The translations under genes and the position numbers were made by a program. Below, one piece after another: positions 35,059 to 41,781 of a DNA stretch of 64,000 nucleotides; the first letter of the stretch is position 1; each line of letters begins with the position of its first letter. This DNA is from JASGJS01 sp047601185 (lineage in GTDB: Bacteria > Pseudomonadota > Gammaproteobacteria > JAURND01): assembly GCA_047601185.1 (NCBI GenBank), contig JASGJS010000001.1, positions 186,001 to 250,000 on the forward strand, written 5' to 3'. The notes below the pieces were generated by a model. The model was not told the origin of the DNA. It did not search any database and worked only from the letters and a program-made list of their open reading frames with translations.

Positions 35059-35422
35059 GCACTTTTGCCCTGGCGATTAACGCACTCAACTGTGCCTGTT
35101 TATTTTGTCTCAGCGCGGATTTTTGCATTTGGTGCTGCACACTATGCTGTGCGGCTTGTTGTTGCAAGCGCAATCTTCGCGCCGTAATGCGTTGGCGGGC
35201 GAGGCTGGCTTGGGTTAAACGTTGCGACTTGTCTAATGTGGGGGTGTGATGCATTTCAATACAATCCACGGGACACGGGGCAATACATAATCGACAACCG
35301 ATACACCAGTCTTGAATCACCGTGTGATTGTATTTTGCAGCGCCCACAATCGCATCGACCGGACAAGCTTCAATACATTTCGTGCAGCCAATACAAGCTG
35401 CTTCTTGGATAAAAGCCTTCAT
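35048..35422 (-). CDS. rsxB: RsxB/RnfB-like ferredoxin with two [4Fe-4S] motifs
   Basis: The 124-residue protein contains two C-x2-C-x2-C-x3-C-P cluster motifs (CIGCTKCIEACP and CIGCRLCIAPCP), then a basic Gln/Ala/Arg-rich helical tail. It corresponds to the cluster-binding part of RnfB/RsxB but lacks the N-terminal membrane anchor and first cluster domain, and no rnfA/C/D/E/G genes are nearby. It could deliver electrons to the Fe-S enzymes encoded next to it (Nth, or the radical-SAM EpmB); this is inference from position. The start codon overlaps the metG stop by four bases (ATGA). Confidence 0.82.
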   Translation of the reverse strand: MKAFIQEAACIGCTKCIEACPVDAIVGAAKYNHTVIQDWCIGCRLCIAPCPVDCIEMHHTPTLDKSQRLTQASLARQRITARRLRLQQQAAQHSVQHQMQKSALRQNKQAQLSALIARAKVHES

Positions 35423-37074
35423 ACGGTTTGTGCTTGTAATAATGCTTCAACCGCAGCAGGATCCACCCGTTGTATTAAGGGTTTAAACATTTCGATGCGA
35501 TGATTTAATAAGGGTGTCGCACGGTTTTGCCAAGTGAAAGGTTCGCAGGCTAAAAATGTTTCAGCGGCTTGGGCAGTCACAGGCAATACCGGTTTTAGAT
35601 ACGTCATCAGCAATTTAAAACAATTCAATCCCATTGTGCAGCAATCTTGCACTGCTTGTTCGAAACCTGCGGGTTTTTCTTTGGCTAATGTCCAGGGTTT
35701 AATACGATCAATATATTGATTGGCCAGGTCCGCTAAATGCATAATTTCGCGCATGGCTAGCTGGTATTCACGGGTTTCATAGTGTTGGGCAATTTTGTCC
35801 CCCGCTACCACAAATTGCTGAAATAGCGCTGGCTCAGCTAAGGTAGATGCCAATTGGTGATCAAATAATTTGTTGATAAATCCTGCGCAACGACTGGCAA
35901 TATTGATCACTTTACCCACCAAATCGGAATTGACCCGCTGCACAAAATCGGCAAAATTCAAATCGATATCTTCAATTCGGCTATTTAATTTCGCGGCAAA
36001 ATAATAACGCAAATATTCGGGATTTAAATAGCGCAAGTAATCACGCAAAGTGATAAAAGTGCCGCGCGATTTTGACATTTTTTGGCCGTTCACCGTCAAA
36101 AATCCGTGCGCAAAAATGGCCGATGGTTGGCGAAAGCCGCTGCCTGTTAACATGGCTGGCCAAAATAACGCGTGGAAATAAATAATATCTTTCCCGATAA
36201 AATGATACAGCTCTACTGGGCTGTCTTTGCTCCAATACGTCTCAAAATTGAATTCAGCTCGTGTTTCGCAGAGTTTCTGAAAACTCGCCATATAACCTAC
36301 GGGCGCATCTAACCACACATAAAAATATTTGCCAGGTGCACCGGGAATTTCAAATCCAAAATACGGTGCATCACGCGAAATATCCCACGCTTGCAGTCCA
36401 GCATCAAACCACTCTTGTAATTTATTAGCGACCTGTTCTTGTAAATGCCCTTCGTGCATCCAAGCTTGTAACGCTTCGGTGTAATGTTGCAATTGAAAAA
36501 AATAATGCACGGATTCTTTTTGAATCGGTGTGGCACCCGTGATGACTGAAACAGGATCCACCAATTCGGTGGGATTATAGGTTGCACCGCACGCTTCACA
36601 ATTATCCCCATATTGATCAGGCGTGCCACAGCGCGGACATTTGCCTTTGACATAACGATCGGGTAGAAAAATATTTCTGACCGGATCAAACGCTTGCAAA
36701 ATGGTCCGCGTTTCAATATCCCCCCTGTCTTGTAACCGCTGATAAACGAGATGGGTTAACTGCTGATTTTCAGGAGAGTGGGTGGTGTAAAACGAATCAA
36801 AATGAATCAATAAATCGTTTAAATCGGCTTGATGGGCTGCAGCAGAACGCTTAATCAAGGTTTCCGGGGTAATCCCTTGTTTTTCAGCGCTGATCATAAT
36901 CGGCGTGCCGTGGGTATCTTCTCCACCCACATATAAACATCGGTTACCGATTAAATTTTGAAAACGCGCCCAAATATCGGCTTGCACCACTTCTACGGCG
37001 TGACCTAAATGGATTTCGCCATTCGCATACAATAAAGCGGTGGTGATTAAAATGGTTCTGGGATTAGGCGACAT
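35419..37074 (-). CDS. metG: Methionyl-tRNA synthetase
   Basis: MetG charges tRNA-Met. The class I signatures are HLGH (in EIHLGHAVE) and KMSKSRGT. The zinc knuckle is C-P-R-C-G...C-E-A-C-G, a four-cysteine type. About 551 residues from the MSPNPRT start, so the C-terminal Trbp111-like dimerisation domain of E. coli MetG (677 residues) is absent. Start choice: the ATG at 37074 has GGAG four to five bases upstream and fits the family; the ATG at 37098 would add eight residues. The start lies inside the end of rocD (11-bp overlap), pointing to one transcript. Confidence 0.96.
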   Translation of the reverse strand: MSPNPRTILITTALLYANGEIHLGHAVEVVQADIWARFQNLIGNRCLYVGGEDTHGTPIMISAEKQGITPETLIKRSAAAHQADLNDLLIHFDSFYTTHSPENQQLTHLVYQRLQDRGDIETRTILQAFDPVRNIFLPDRYVKGKCPRCGTPDQYGDNCEACGATYNPTELVDPVSVITGATPIQKESVHYFFQLQHYTEALQAWMHEGHLQEQVANKLQEWFDAGLQAWDISRDAPYFGFEIPGAPGKYFYVWLDAPVGYMASFQKLCETRAEFNFETYWSKDSPVELYHFIGKDIIYFHALFWPAMLTGSGFRQPSAIFAHGFLTVNGQKMSKSRGTFITLRDYLRYLNPEYLRYYFAAKLNSRIEDIDLNFADFVQRVNSDLVGKVINIASRCAGFINKLFDHQLASTLAEPALFQQFVVAGDKIAQHYETREYQLAMREIMHLADLANQYIDRIKPWTLAKEKPAGFEQAVQDCCTMGLNCFKLLMTYLKPVLPVTAQAAETFLACEPFTWQNRATPLLNHRIEMFKPLIQRVDPAAVEALLQAQTV

Positions 37075-38281
37075 GCGGCTCCGATTCTGCCAATTCATGC
37101 AAAGACTGTTGAATGATTCTCACGGCGCTATCAATTTGCGCTCGGGTAATGACCAGCGGCGGACAAAGTCGAATGACAGTGCCATGAGTATCTTTGGTCA
37201 ATAAGCCATTTTCCAATAATTTGAGGCAAACTTTACGCGCACTGACAGCGGGATCGATTTCTAGGCCGATAAATAACCCTTTACCGCGGACTTCTCGAAT
37301 GAGGGGGTTCGGTAGATTTTTGAGCTGCTGAATAAAATATTTGCCCTGCTCAGCGGCATTGCCAATCATATTATCGACCATTAAGGTGCGTAAAGCAGCT
37401 AAACCCACAGCGGCCGACAAAGGATTACCCCCGAAAGTGCTGCCATGATCACCGGGCTCTAACACATCCATCACCTCAGCGCGGGTTAAAAATAAAGAAA
37501 CCGGCAATATGCCACCGCCCAGCGCTTTTCCGAGCACTACGCCATCGGGTTTTACGTCTTCATGGTCACAAGCTAATAATTTACCAGTGCGACCTAAACC
37601 ACATTGGATTTCATCGGCGATCAATAACACATTGTGTTGACGGCAGAGCTGCTCGCAGGCTTTTAAGTAGCCTGGTGGAGGTACGCTAATGCCGGATTCC
37701 CCTTGAATGGGTTCCACTAAAAAGGCTACCGTATTTGGTGTAATCGCTGCTTTTAATGCTTCTGCATCACCGTACGGAATAATTTTAAAGCCGGGTGTTA
37801 AGGGACCAAAGTTGTCTTTATATTGGGGTTCGGAAGAAAAACTGACCACGGTGGTAGTGCGGCCATGGAAATTCCCTTCACACACGATAATTTCAGCTTG
37901 ATTGGAGGGAACGCCTTTGACGGTATACCCCCATTTACGCGCGACTTTGATCGCGGTTTCGACGGCCTCTACGCCAGTGTTCATCGCCAAGGCGCGCTCT
38001 TGCTGAGTGATTTGGCAAGCGTATTGTAAAAAAGACCCGAGGTTTGCGTTGTAAAATGCTCTGGAGGTGATATTTAAGGTTTGCACTTGTTCGGTTAAGA
38101 CTTTGACGAGCTCAGGGTGACAATGACCATGGCTAACGGCGGAATAGGCACTCATCATGTCTAAATATTCTTTGCCGGCATCATCCCAGACATGCACGCC
38201 TTGACCCTTTACTAAGACAACGGGGAGTGGGTGGTAATTATTCGCGCCATATTCTTGTTCGGTCAAAATTGCGGGGTGCAT
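37064..38281 (-). CDS. rocD: Ornithine aminotransferase
   Basis: This class III PLP aminotransferase is predicted to convert ornithine and 2-oxoglutarate to glutamate semialdehyde and glutamate. The sequence matches ornithine transaminases (EQEYGANNYHPLPVVLVKGQG at the N-terminus). PLP-binding landmarks are NTGVEAVETAIKVARKWGY, LIADEIQCGLGRTGK and the Schiff-base lysine in GVVLGKALGGG. Length is about 405 residues from MHPAILTEQE. The open frame runs further upstream to 38338, but that part lies in a palindromic element (38297-38467) and is not part of the family. It may supply glutamate from host-derived arginine/ornithine (inference). Confidence 0.93.
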   Translation of the reverse strand: MHPAILTEQEYGANNYHPLPVVLVKGQGVHVWDDAGKEYLDMMSAYSAVSHGHCHPELVKVLTEQVQTLNITSRAFYNANLGSFLQYACQITQQERALAMNTGVEAVETAIKVARKWGYTVKGVPSNQAEIIVCEGNFHGRTTTVVSFSSEPQYKDNFGPLTPGFKIIPYGDAEALKAAITPNTVAFLVEPIQGESGISVPPPGYLKACEQLCRQHNVLLIADEIQCGLGRTGKLLACDHEDVKPDGVVLGKALGGGILPVSLFLTRAEVMDVLEPGDHGSTFGGNPLSAAVGLAALRTLMVDNMIGNAAEQGKYFIQQLKNLPNPLIREVRGKGLFIGLEIDPAVSARKVCLKLLENGLLTKDTHGTVIRLCPPLVITRAQIDSAVRIIQQSLHELAESEPHVA

Positions 38282-38296
38282 ATTAGTTCCTCTTTT

Positions 38297-38467
38297 AGCG
38301 GGCAAGCTGCCCGCGCTCCCACCAGGCTCGAGCCTCATTCAAGTTCATAATCCTCAACATTGAGGTTCTTTCATTCAAACGAAAGCTTAGCACAGCAGAA
38401 AATCATCACTTGGGCGCTTTACCATGAAAGGCGCAAGACTCTCGGGAGCGCGGGCAGCTTGCCCGCT
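38297..38467. repeat. Palindromic repeat element, subfamily A (171 bp)
   Basis: This complete element has AAGCT-type hairpins at both ends and the subfamily A interior, oriented TTCAA...TCATC...GCGCAAGACT left to right. It lies immediately upstream of the rocD start codon, within the promoter region shared with the divergent TIGR02444 gene, so it may affect transcription of either. Confidence 0.85.
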
Positions 38468-38543
38468 TTTCATTACTAGATGACAAAAATTCAATTTTTA
38501 ATTATACTGTGGTTTGGACTCAAATTAAAAGGACTAGAGACCA

Positions 38544-39170
38544 ATGGCCACTCCGTCAGATCTGTCATCATTGCCCCAACACCCGTTCTGGACCTTCTCT
38601 TGTCAAGTCTATGCCAAAACCCAAAACCACTTACTCAGCTTTCAAAACCGCTACGATCTGAACATCAATGTCCTGTTATTTTGCTTCTGGTTTGCCGCCA
38701 ATAATGCCTGCGTGCTGGCAAAGCACGATTTAAAGGTGATTTTGACTAGTATCCATGTCTGGCATAAGCGCATCGTGCTGCCGCTTCGCCAATTGCGCAG
38801 CAGTATTAAGCGGACGGAGGTTTCAGCCTTGTCAGAGATCCTTCGACCCGAAGTGCTAGAGGCTGAGTTAACCGCTGAATATATTGAAGAATTGCTGATT
38901 GTGGATGCAGCGCCTCGGAAATACTCCGCCCGCCATAAATCGGTGCAACAGCGGGTAGTCCAAGCTTGCCAGAATTTACTCACCTACTGCCAAAGCGTCT
39001 ATGTCACGCTGGATGATGTCGATTGTCAAAATATTGGCTTTATCTTGCACAACGTGTTTCCCGATATGATGCCTCAAGAGGCTTTGGAGTTATGCCAAAC
39101 GCTGTTATTACATAAACAGCAGGTTTTAAAGAAACCGGTAGGCTTGCGGCAAATGCAGTTGGAATTTTAA
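38544..39170 (+). CDS. TIGR02444 family protein
   Basis: The 208-residue soluble protein resembles the TIGR02444 (DUF2390) family. The N-terminal HPFWTFSCQVYA followed by LNINVLLFCFWFAAN is the characteristic opening, then an all-helical body with VWHKRIVLPLRQLR. Members are found in gammaproteobacteria and have no known function. AAAGGA before ATGGCC fits the start. The gene is divergent from rocD, with a palindromic element between them. Residues after 165 are less conserved in the family; the C-terminus appears normal here. Confidence 0.8.
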   Translation: MATPSDLSSLPQHPFWTFSCQVYAKTQNHLLSFQNRYDLNINVLLFCFWFAANNACVLAKHDLKVILTSIHVWHKRIVLPLRQLRSSIKRTEVSALSEILRPEVLEAELTAEYIEELLIVDAAPRKYSARHKSVQQRVVQACQNLLTYCQSVYVTLDDVDCQNIGFILHNVFPDMMPQEALELCQTLLLHKQQVLKKPVGLRQMQLEF

Positions 39171-39174
39171 ATAG

Positions 39175-39345
39175 CTACTTTCTTTTTACCTTTCTATCGA
39201 AGTTTTTTTTTGCTTTTAATAAATTTTGATTGGGCTCTGGAGCATTCAGTAAAGTCTCTAGAAACTTTTTTTGATGCTGCATAGATAAATTTATGACTTC
39301 ATGCTCTGGGTTCAATTTGATTGAAGCCTCTTGTTTGGAATACAT
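39175..39345 (-). CDS. Truncated DUF1778/TacA-type antitoxin remnant
   Basis: A 56-codon ORF that starts with MYSKQEASIK and ends KNFDRKVKRK. The stretch HEVINLSMQHQKKFLETLLNAPEPNQNLLKAKK resembles the C-terminal toxin-binding half of DUF1778 (TacA) antitoxins, which typically read ...LSERDAxxFLExLxNPPEPNexLkxAxx. The N-terminal ribbon-helix-helix DNA-binding part is missing, and no GNAT toxin gene follows within the 438-bp gap on either side. It is probably a decayed toxin-antitoxin locus, although a free-standing antitoxin is possible. It starts only a few bases after the convergent TIGR02444 gene ends. Confidence 0.55.
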   Translation of the reverse strand: MYSKQEASIKLNPEHEVINLSMQHQKKFLETLLNAPEPNQNLLKAKKNFDRKVKRK

Positions 39346-39416
39346 ATAATAATCCCACTAAATTTCTTATGTAATATACGGCGATTTGCCACACAAATCA
39401 AACCGAGTTTAAAATC

Positions 39417-39670
39417 AGCGGGCAAGCTGCCCGCGCTCCCAAGTTGGGAGCCTTTTTAAGCTTTGAGAAATATCTCACTTGGAAGCCGGGCTAAGCTTTA
39501 TCTTAAATCTTTAAGATTCTGTGCTGGCAACCAAAGTTTTTATGGCTCAGCCCATAGAGGCTCGAGCCTGTTATCTTAAATCTTTAAAAATTTGTGCTGG
39601 CGATAAGTTTTTATATGGCTTTTAGTCCAATAGGGCTCGAGCCCCTGGGAGCGCGGGCTGCTAGCCCGCT
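39417..39670. repeat. Palindromic repeat element, subfamily B, long composite (254 bp)
   Basis: The left end has an AAGCT-type hairpin and the right end a TAGCA-type hairpin (GGGAGCGCGGGCTGCTAGCCCGCT). The interior differs from subfamily A. It includes a repeated segment (ATCTTAAATCTTTAA...GTGCTGGC...AGTTTTTATGGCT) present twice, about 80 bp apart, plus AGCTTTGAGAAATAT shared with the copies at 40956 and 44406. It fills most of the 438-bp gap before the transglycosylase gene; no gene is seen in the remaining flanks. Confidence 0.8.
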
Positions 39671-39757
39671 AAAAAGAGCTTTTTCCTTATAATTCACATA
39701 CTCTCCACATAAATCACCAATTATTACCACAATTCAATAAAATTTGTAGGAAAAGGC

Positions 39758-39786
39758 TTGACCTAATGTGCTAATTCACGTATCAT
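39758..39786 (+). promoter_or_regulatory. Sigma70-type promoter at the transglycosylase gene
   Basis: TTGACC (39758-39763) and TATCAT (39781-39786) are 17 bases apart. The -10 box itself contains the first ATG of the open frame. Transcription would start near 39793, so the usable start codon should be one of the later ATGs. Confidence 0.55.
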
Positions 39787-39802
39787 GTCTCCTATGAATT
39801 TG

Positions 39803-40909
39803 ATGAAAACGAGCAAAACCTTAGTAGGCGTCGTGTTGTGTTCCACCCTTTTAACAGCTTGTGCGAATAGCAACTCGGCAAATCCTTTCACCCGTTTTGA
39901 ACCCGCTTCTACTGCCTCACAATCCCTTAATAATACTTCATTGTGGGTAAGTATGAGCCACAGTTTCGTCCTAAATCACCAAGTTAATCAACCCGCGGTG
40001 CAAAAGCAGATCGCGTGGTTACAGACTCACCAACGCTCTTTGTATGCGTTGTTACAGAGTTCTGCGCCTTATATTTCCTACGTCTACGGCCAGGCTAAGC
40101 AGAAGGGTATTCCTGGGGAAATCGCTTTGTTACCGATCGTGGAAAGCCGATTTAACCCGTATGCCACCTCTCCTGTCGGGGCCACCGGTTTATGGCAGAT
40201 CATGCCTAAGACTGCGCCAGACTTAGGATTGAAGAGCAACAAAGCGTATGACGGTCGTCGAGATATCGTCGCTTCCACCCATGCGGCTTTGAACTACTTA
40301 AACTCATTAAACCAGATGTTTAACAACAACTGGGAATTGGCTTTAGCCTCTTATAACTGGGGTCCTGGGAATATCCAGAAAGCCGTTAAGAAACAAAAGA
40401 AATGGTATCAACGTGCGAGCTATTGGAGCTTGAAGATGCCAGCCGAAACGCAAGGTTACGTGCCTAAGTTGTTAGCGTTAGCGGAAGTGATTCAAAATCC
40501 GGCCCGTTATGGTATTACCTTACCGAACGTGACGGCCCAGCCTAAACTGGCTTCTGTGAAAGTGCCAGCGCAGGTGGACTTAAAGCAGGTCGCTCAGGCG
40601 CATGGGATCAGTATCCAAACCATGCAGAAGTTGAACCCTGGGTATTCGAAGATGGCCACCATGGTCGGCGCACCTAACACTTTGTTAGTGCCGATTGAAA
40701 AGGCGCAAGCGGTGCAAGATACAGCACCTAGCTTGGCGGCCAATACGTTGAATACATCAGCTGCGACGGATGCGGTGCAAGTGGTTCCTGCTGCTGATGC
40801 GACCATAGACAGCGATACCCATACCTTGGTGAAAGCGATTCTTAAACAAGGTCAGTGGTTAGCGTTAGGGTTGGCGGATTTACCCAATCTGAATGTCGCT
40901 ACGGTTTAA
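39803..40909 (+). CDS. mltD: MltD-like membrane-bound lytic murein transglycosylase (lipoprotein)
   Basis: The enzyme cleaves peptidoglycan glycan strands non-hydrolytically, anchored in the outer membrane. It has a lipoprotein signal (MKTSKTLVGVVLCSTLLTAC, lipobox LTAC). The SLT domain follows with the catalytic Glu in the segment VESRFNPYA, then GATGLWQIMPKTA and ALASYNWGPGN. A single LysM-like segment comes after about residue 265 (VDLKQVAQAHGISIQTMQKLNPG). At about 368 residues it is shorter than E. coli MltD (452, two LysM). ATGs at 39785, 39794 and 39803 are in frame. The last gives the cleanest signal peptide, and a promoter -10 box overlaps the first. A clear terminator follows. Confidence 0.9.
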   Translation: MKTSKTLVGVVLCSTLLTACANSNSANPFTRFEPASTASQSLNNTSLWVSMSHSFVLNHQVNQPAVQKQIAWLQTHQRSLYALLQSSAPYISYVYGQAKQKGIPGEIALLPIVESRFNPYATSPVGATGLWQIMPKTAPDLGLKSNKAYDGRRDIVASTHAALNYLNSLNQMFNNNWELALASYNWGPGNIQKAVKKQKKWYQRASYWSLKMPAETQGYVPKLLALAEVIQNPARYGITLPNVTAQPKLASVKVPAQVDLKQVAQAHGISIQTMQKLNPGYSKMATMVGAPNTLLVPIEKAQAVQDTAPSLAANTLNTSAATDAVQVVPAADATIDSDTHTLVKAILKQGQWLALGLADLPNLNVATV

Positions 40910-40918
40910 TCTTTACCT

Positions 40919-40948
40919 AAAGCCTTCTCTTCGAGAAGGCTTTTTTTT
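40919..40948 (+). terminator. Rho-independent terminator after mltD
   Basis: AAGCCTTCTC-TTC-GAGAAGGCTT forms a perfect 10-bp stem with a short loop, followed by a run of eight T. It starts ten bases after the stop codon. This is a textbook intrinsic terminator. Confidence 0.92.
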
Positions 40949-40955
40949 GGTTTTA

Positions 40956-41137
40956 AGCGGGCTAGCAGCCCGCGCTCCCAGGCTCGAGCCTCTATGGTGT
41001 AATAGCTATAGAAAACTACTCTGCCGAAACAAAGATCTAAAGATTTTAAAGATCAAAGATGAACCCGCTTCCAAGTAGAATATTTCTCAAAGCTTCAACA
41101 AAGGCTCGAGTCTGGGAGCGCGGGCTGCTAGCCCGCT
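40956..41137. repeat. Palindromic repeat element, subfamily B (182 bp)
   Basis: TAGCA-type hairpins stand at both ends. The interior (CTCGAGCCT...TAATAGC...CTGCC.AAACAAAG...AAAGATTTTAAA...AGTAGAATATTTCTCAAAGCTT...) is shared with 44406-44584 but not with subfamily A. It lies between the mltD terminator and the next gene's promoter region. Confidence 0.85.
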
Positions 41138-41171
41138 TAAAGCTTTTAAGAATACATTAAGATTTTTTTTG

Positions 41172-41177
41172 TATAAT
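41172..41177 (+). promoter_or_regulatory. Likely -10 box of the Q/E-rich protein gene
   Basis: A perfect TATAAT stands 25 bases before the ATG at 41203. No good -35 box at normal spacing is visible, because the upstream palindromic element ends only 34 bases away and may have replaced it. Confidence 0.35.
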
Positions 41178-41202
41178 ATCCCTAACTTTTTAACTTTGGT
41201 AA

Positions 41203-41727
41203 ATGACCTATGGCAAAAACCACCACTTTAACCCCAACGCCGACTCCGGCCTCAAAAGCCAATTAGAGCTCGAAAAAGAATATGAAAGCGGCTATTGGAG
41301 TGTTTCCAAAAATCAAGGTGCTGACTATAGCGGCAATGAAACCGCTTATAAATTAAGCAGTACTGGCAATTTGCAAAACTTGCTAGATGATTACCCCGCC
41401 GCCAAAAAAATCCGCGAAGAAATGAAAAACCGTCGCGATGCGACCAATAAGCAAGCCGATCGATTAGACAACATCGCAGAAGATACCGTCGAATTACAAA
41501 ATGCAGGATTGCAAGAAGATACTGAAGATCGCTACGAGTTACAAAAAGAGTTTAAACAGGCGATTTTGGCACAGCAGGCGCAACAAGCCCAGCAAGCCGC
41601 GTTCGATCAAGAACTCTCCGAACAACAAGCTCGAAAAGCGTATGAAGAAGCATTGGAAGAGGAAGAAGAGCTAGAGGAAGAAGAAGCCCATTGTAAACAG
41701 GCTTCTCCTTCTCGAAAAGGGGGATAA
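41203..41727 (+). CDS. Gln/Glu-rich coiled-coil protein, unknown
   Basis: This 174-residue hydrophilic protein has no recognised family. Residues about 60-150 are strongly helical and coiled-coil-like, with an ILAQQAQQAQQAAFDQELSEQQA stretch and then an acidic run (EEALEEEEELEEEEA), before a short basic tail. No signal peptide or membrane segment is seen. A second ATG at 41210 in another frame reads MAKTTTLTPTPTPASKAN and then stops. That looks like a plausible N-terminus, so a frameshift near 41267 is possible but not shown. It converges on the 803-residue membrane protein gene with 54 bp between. It could be an effector or a structural filament protein; the function is unknown. Confidence 0.55.
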   Translation: MTYGKNHHFNPNADSGLKSQLELEKEYESGYWSVSKNQGADYSGNETAYKLSSTGNLQNLLDDYPAAKKIREEMKNRRDATNKQADRLDNIAEDTVELQNAGLQEDTEDRYELQKEFKQAILAQQAQQAQQAAFDQELSEQQARKAYEEALEEEEELEEEEAHCKQASPSRKGG

Positions 41728-41781
41728 CCCACAAGCCACTGACGCCTGCGAGTATTCATAAGCATCCTTAAGCTGAACTTA

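Noticed and set aside
38282..38338. N-terminal extension of ornithine aminotransferase to 38338
   Set aside because: The extension is translated from the element at 38297-38467 and does not belong to the protein family; the ATG at 38281 is used.
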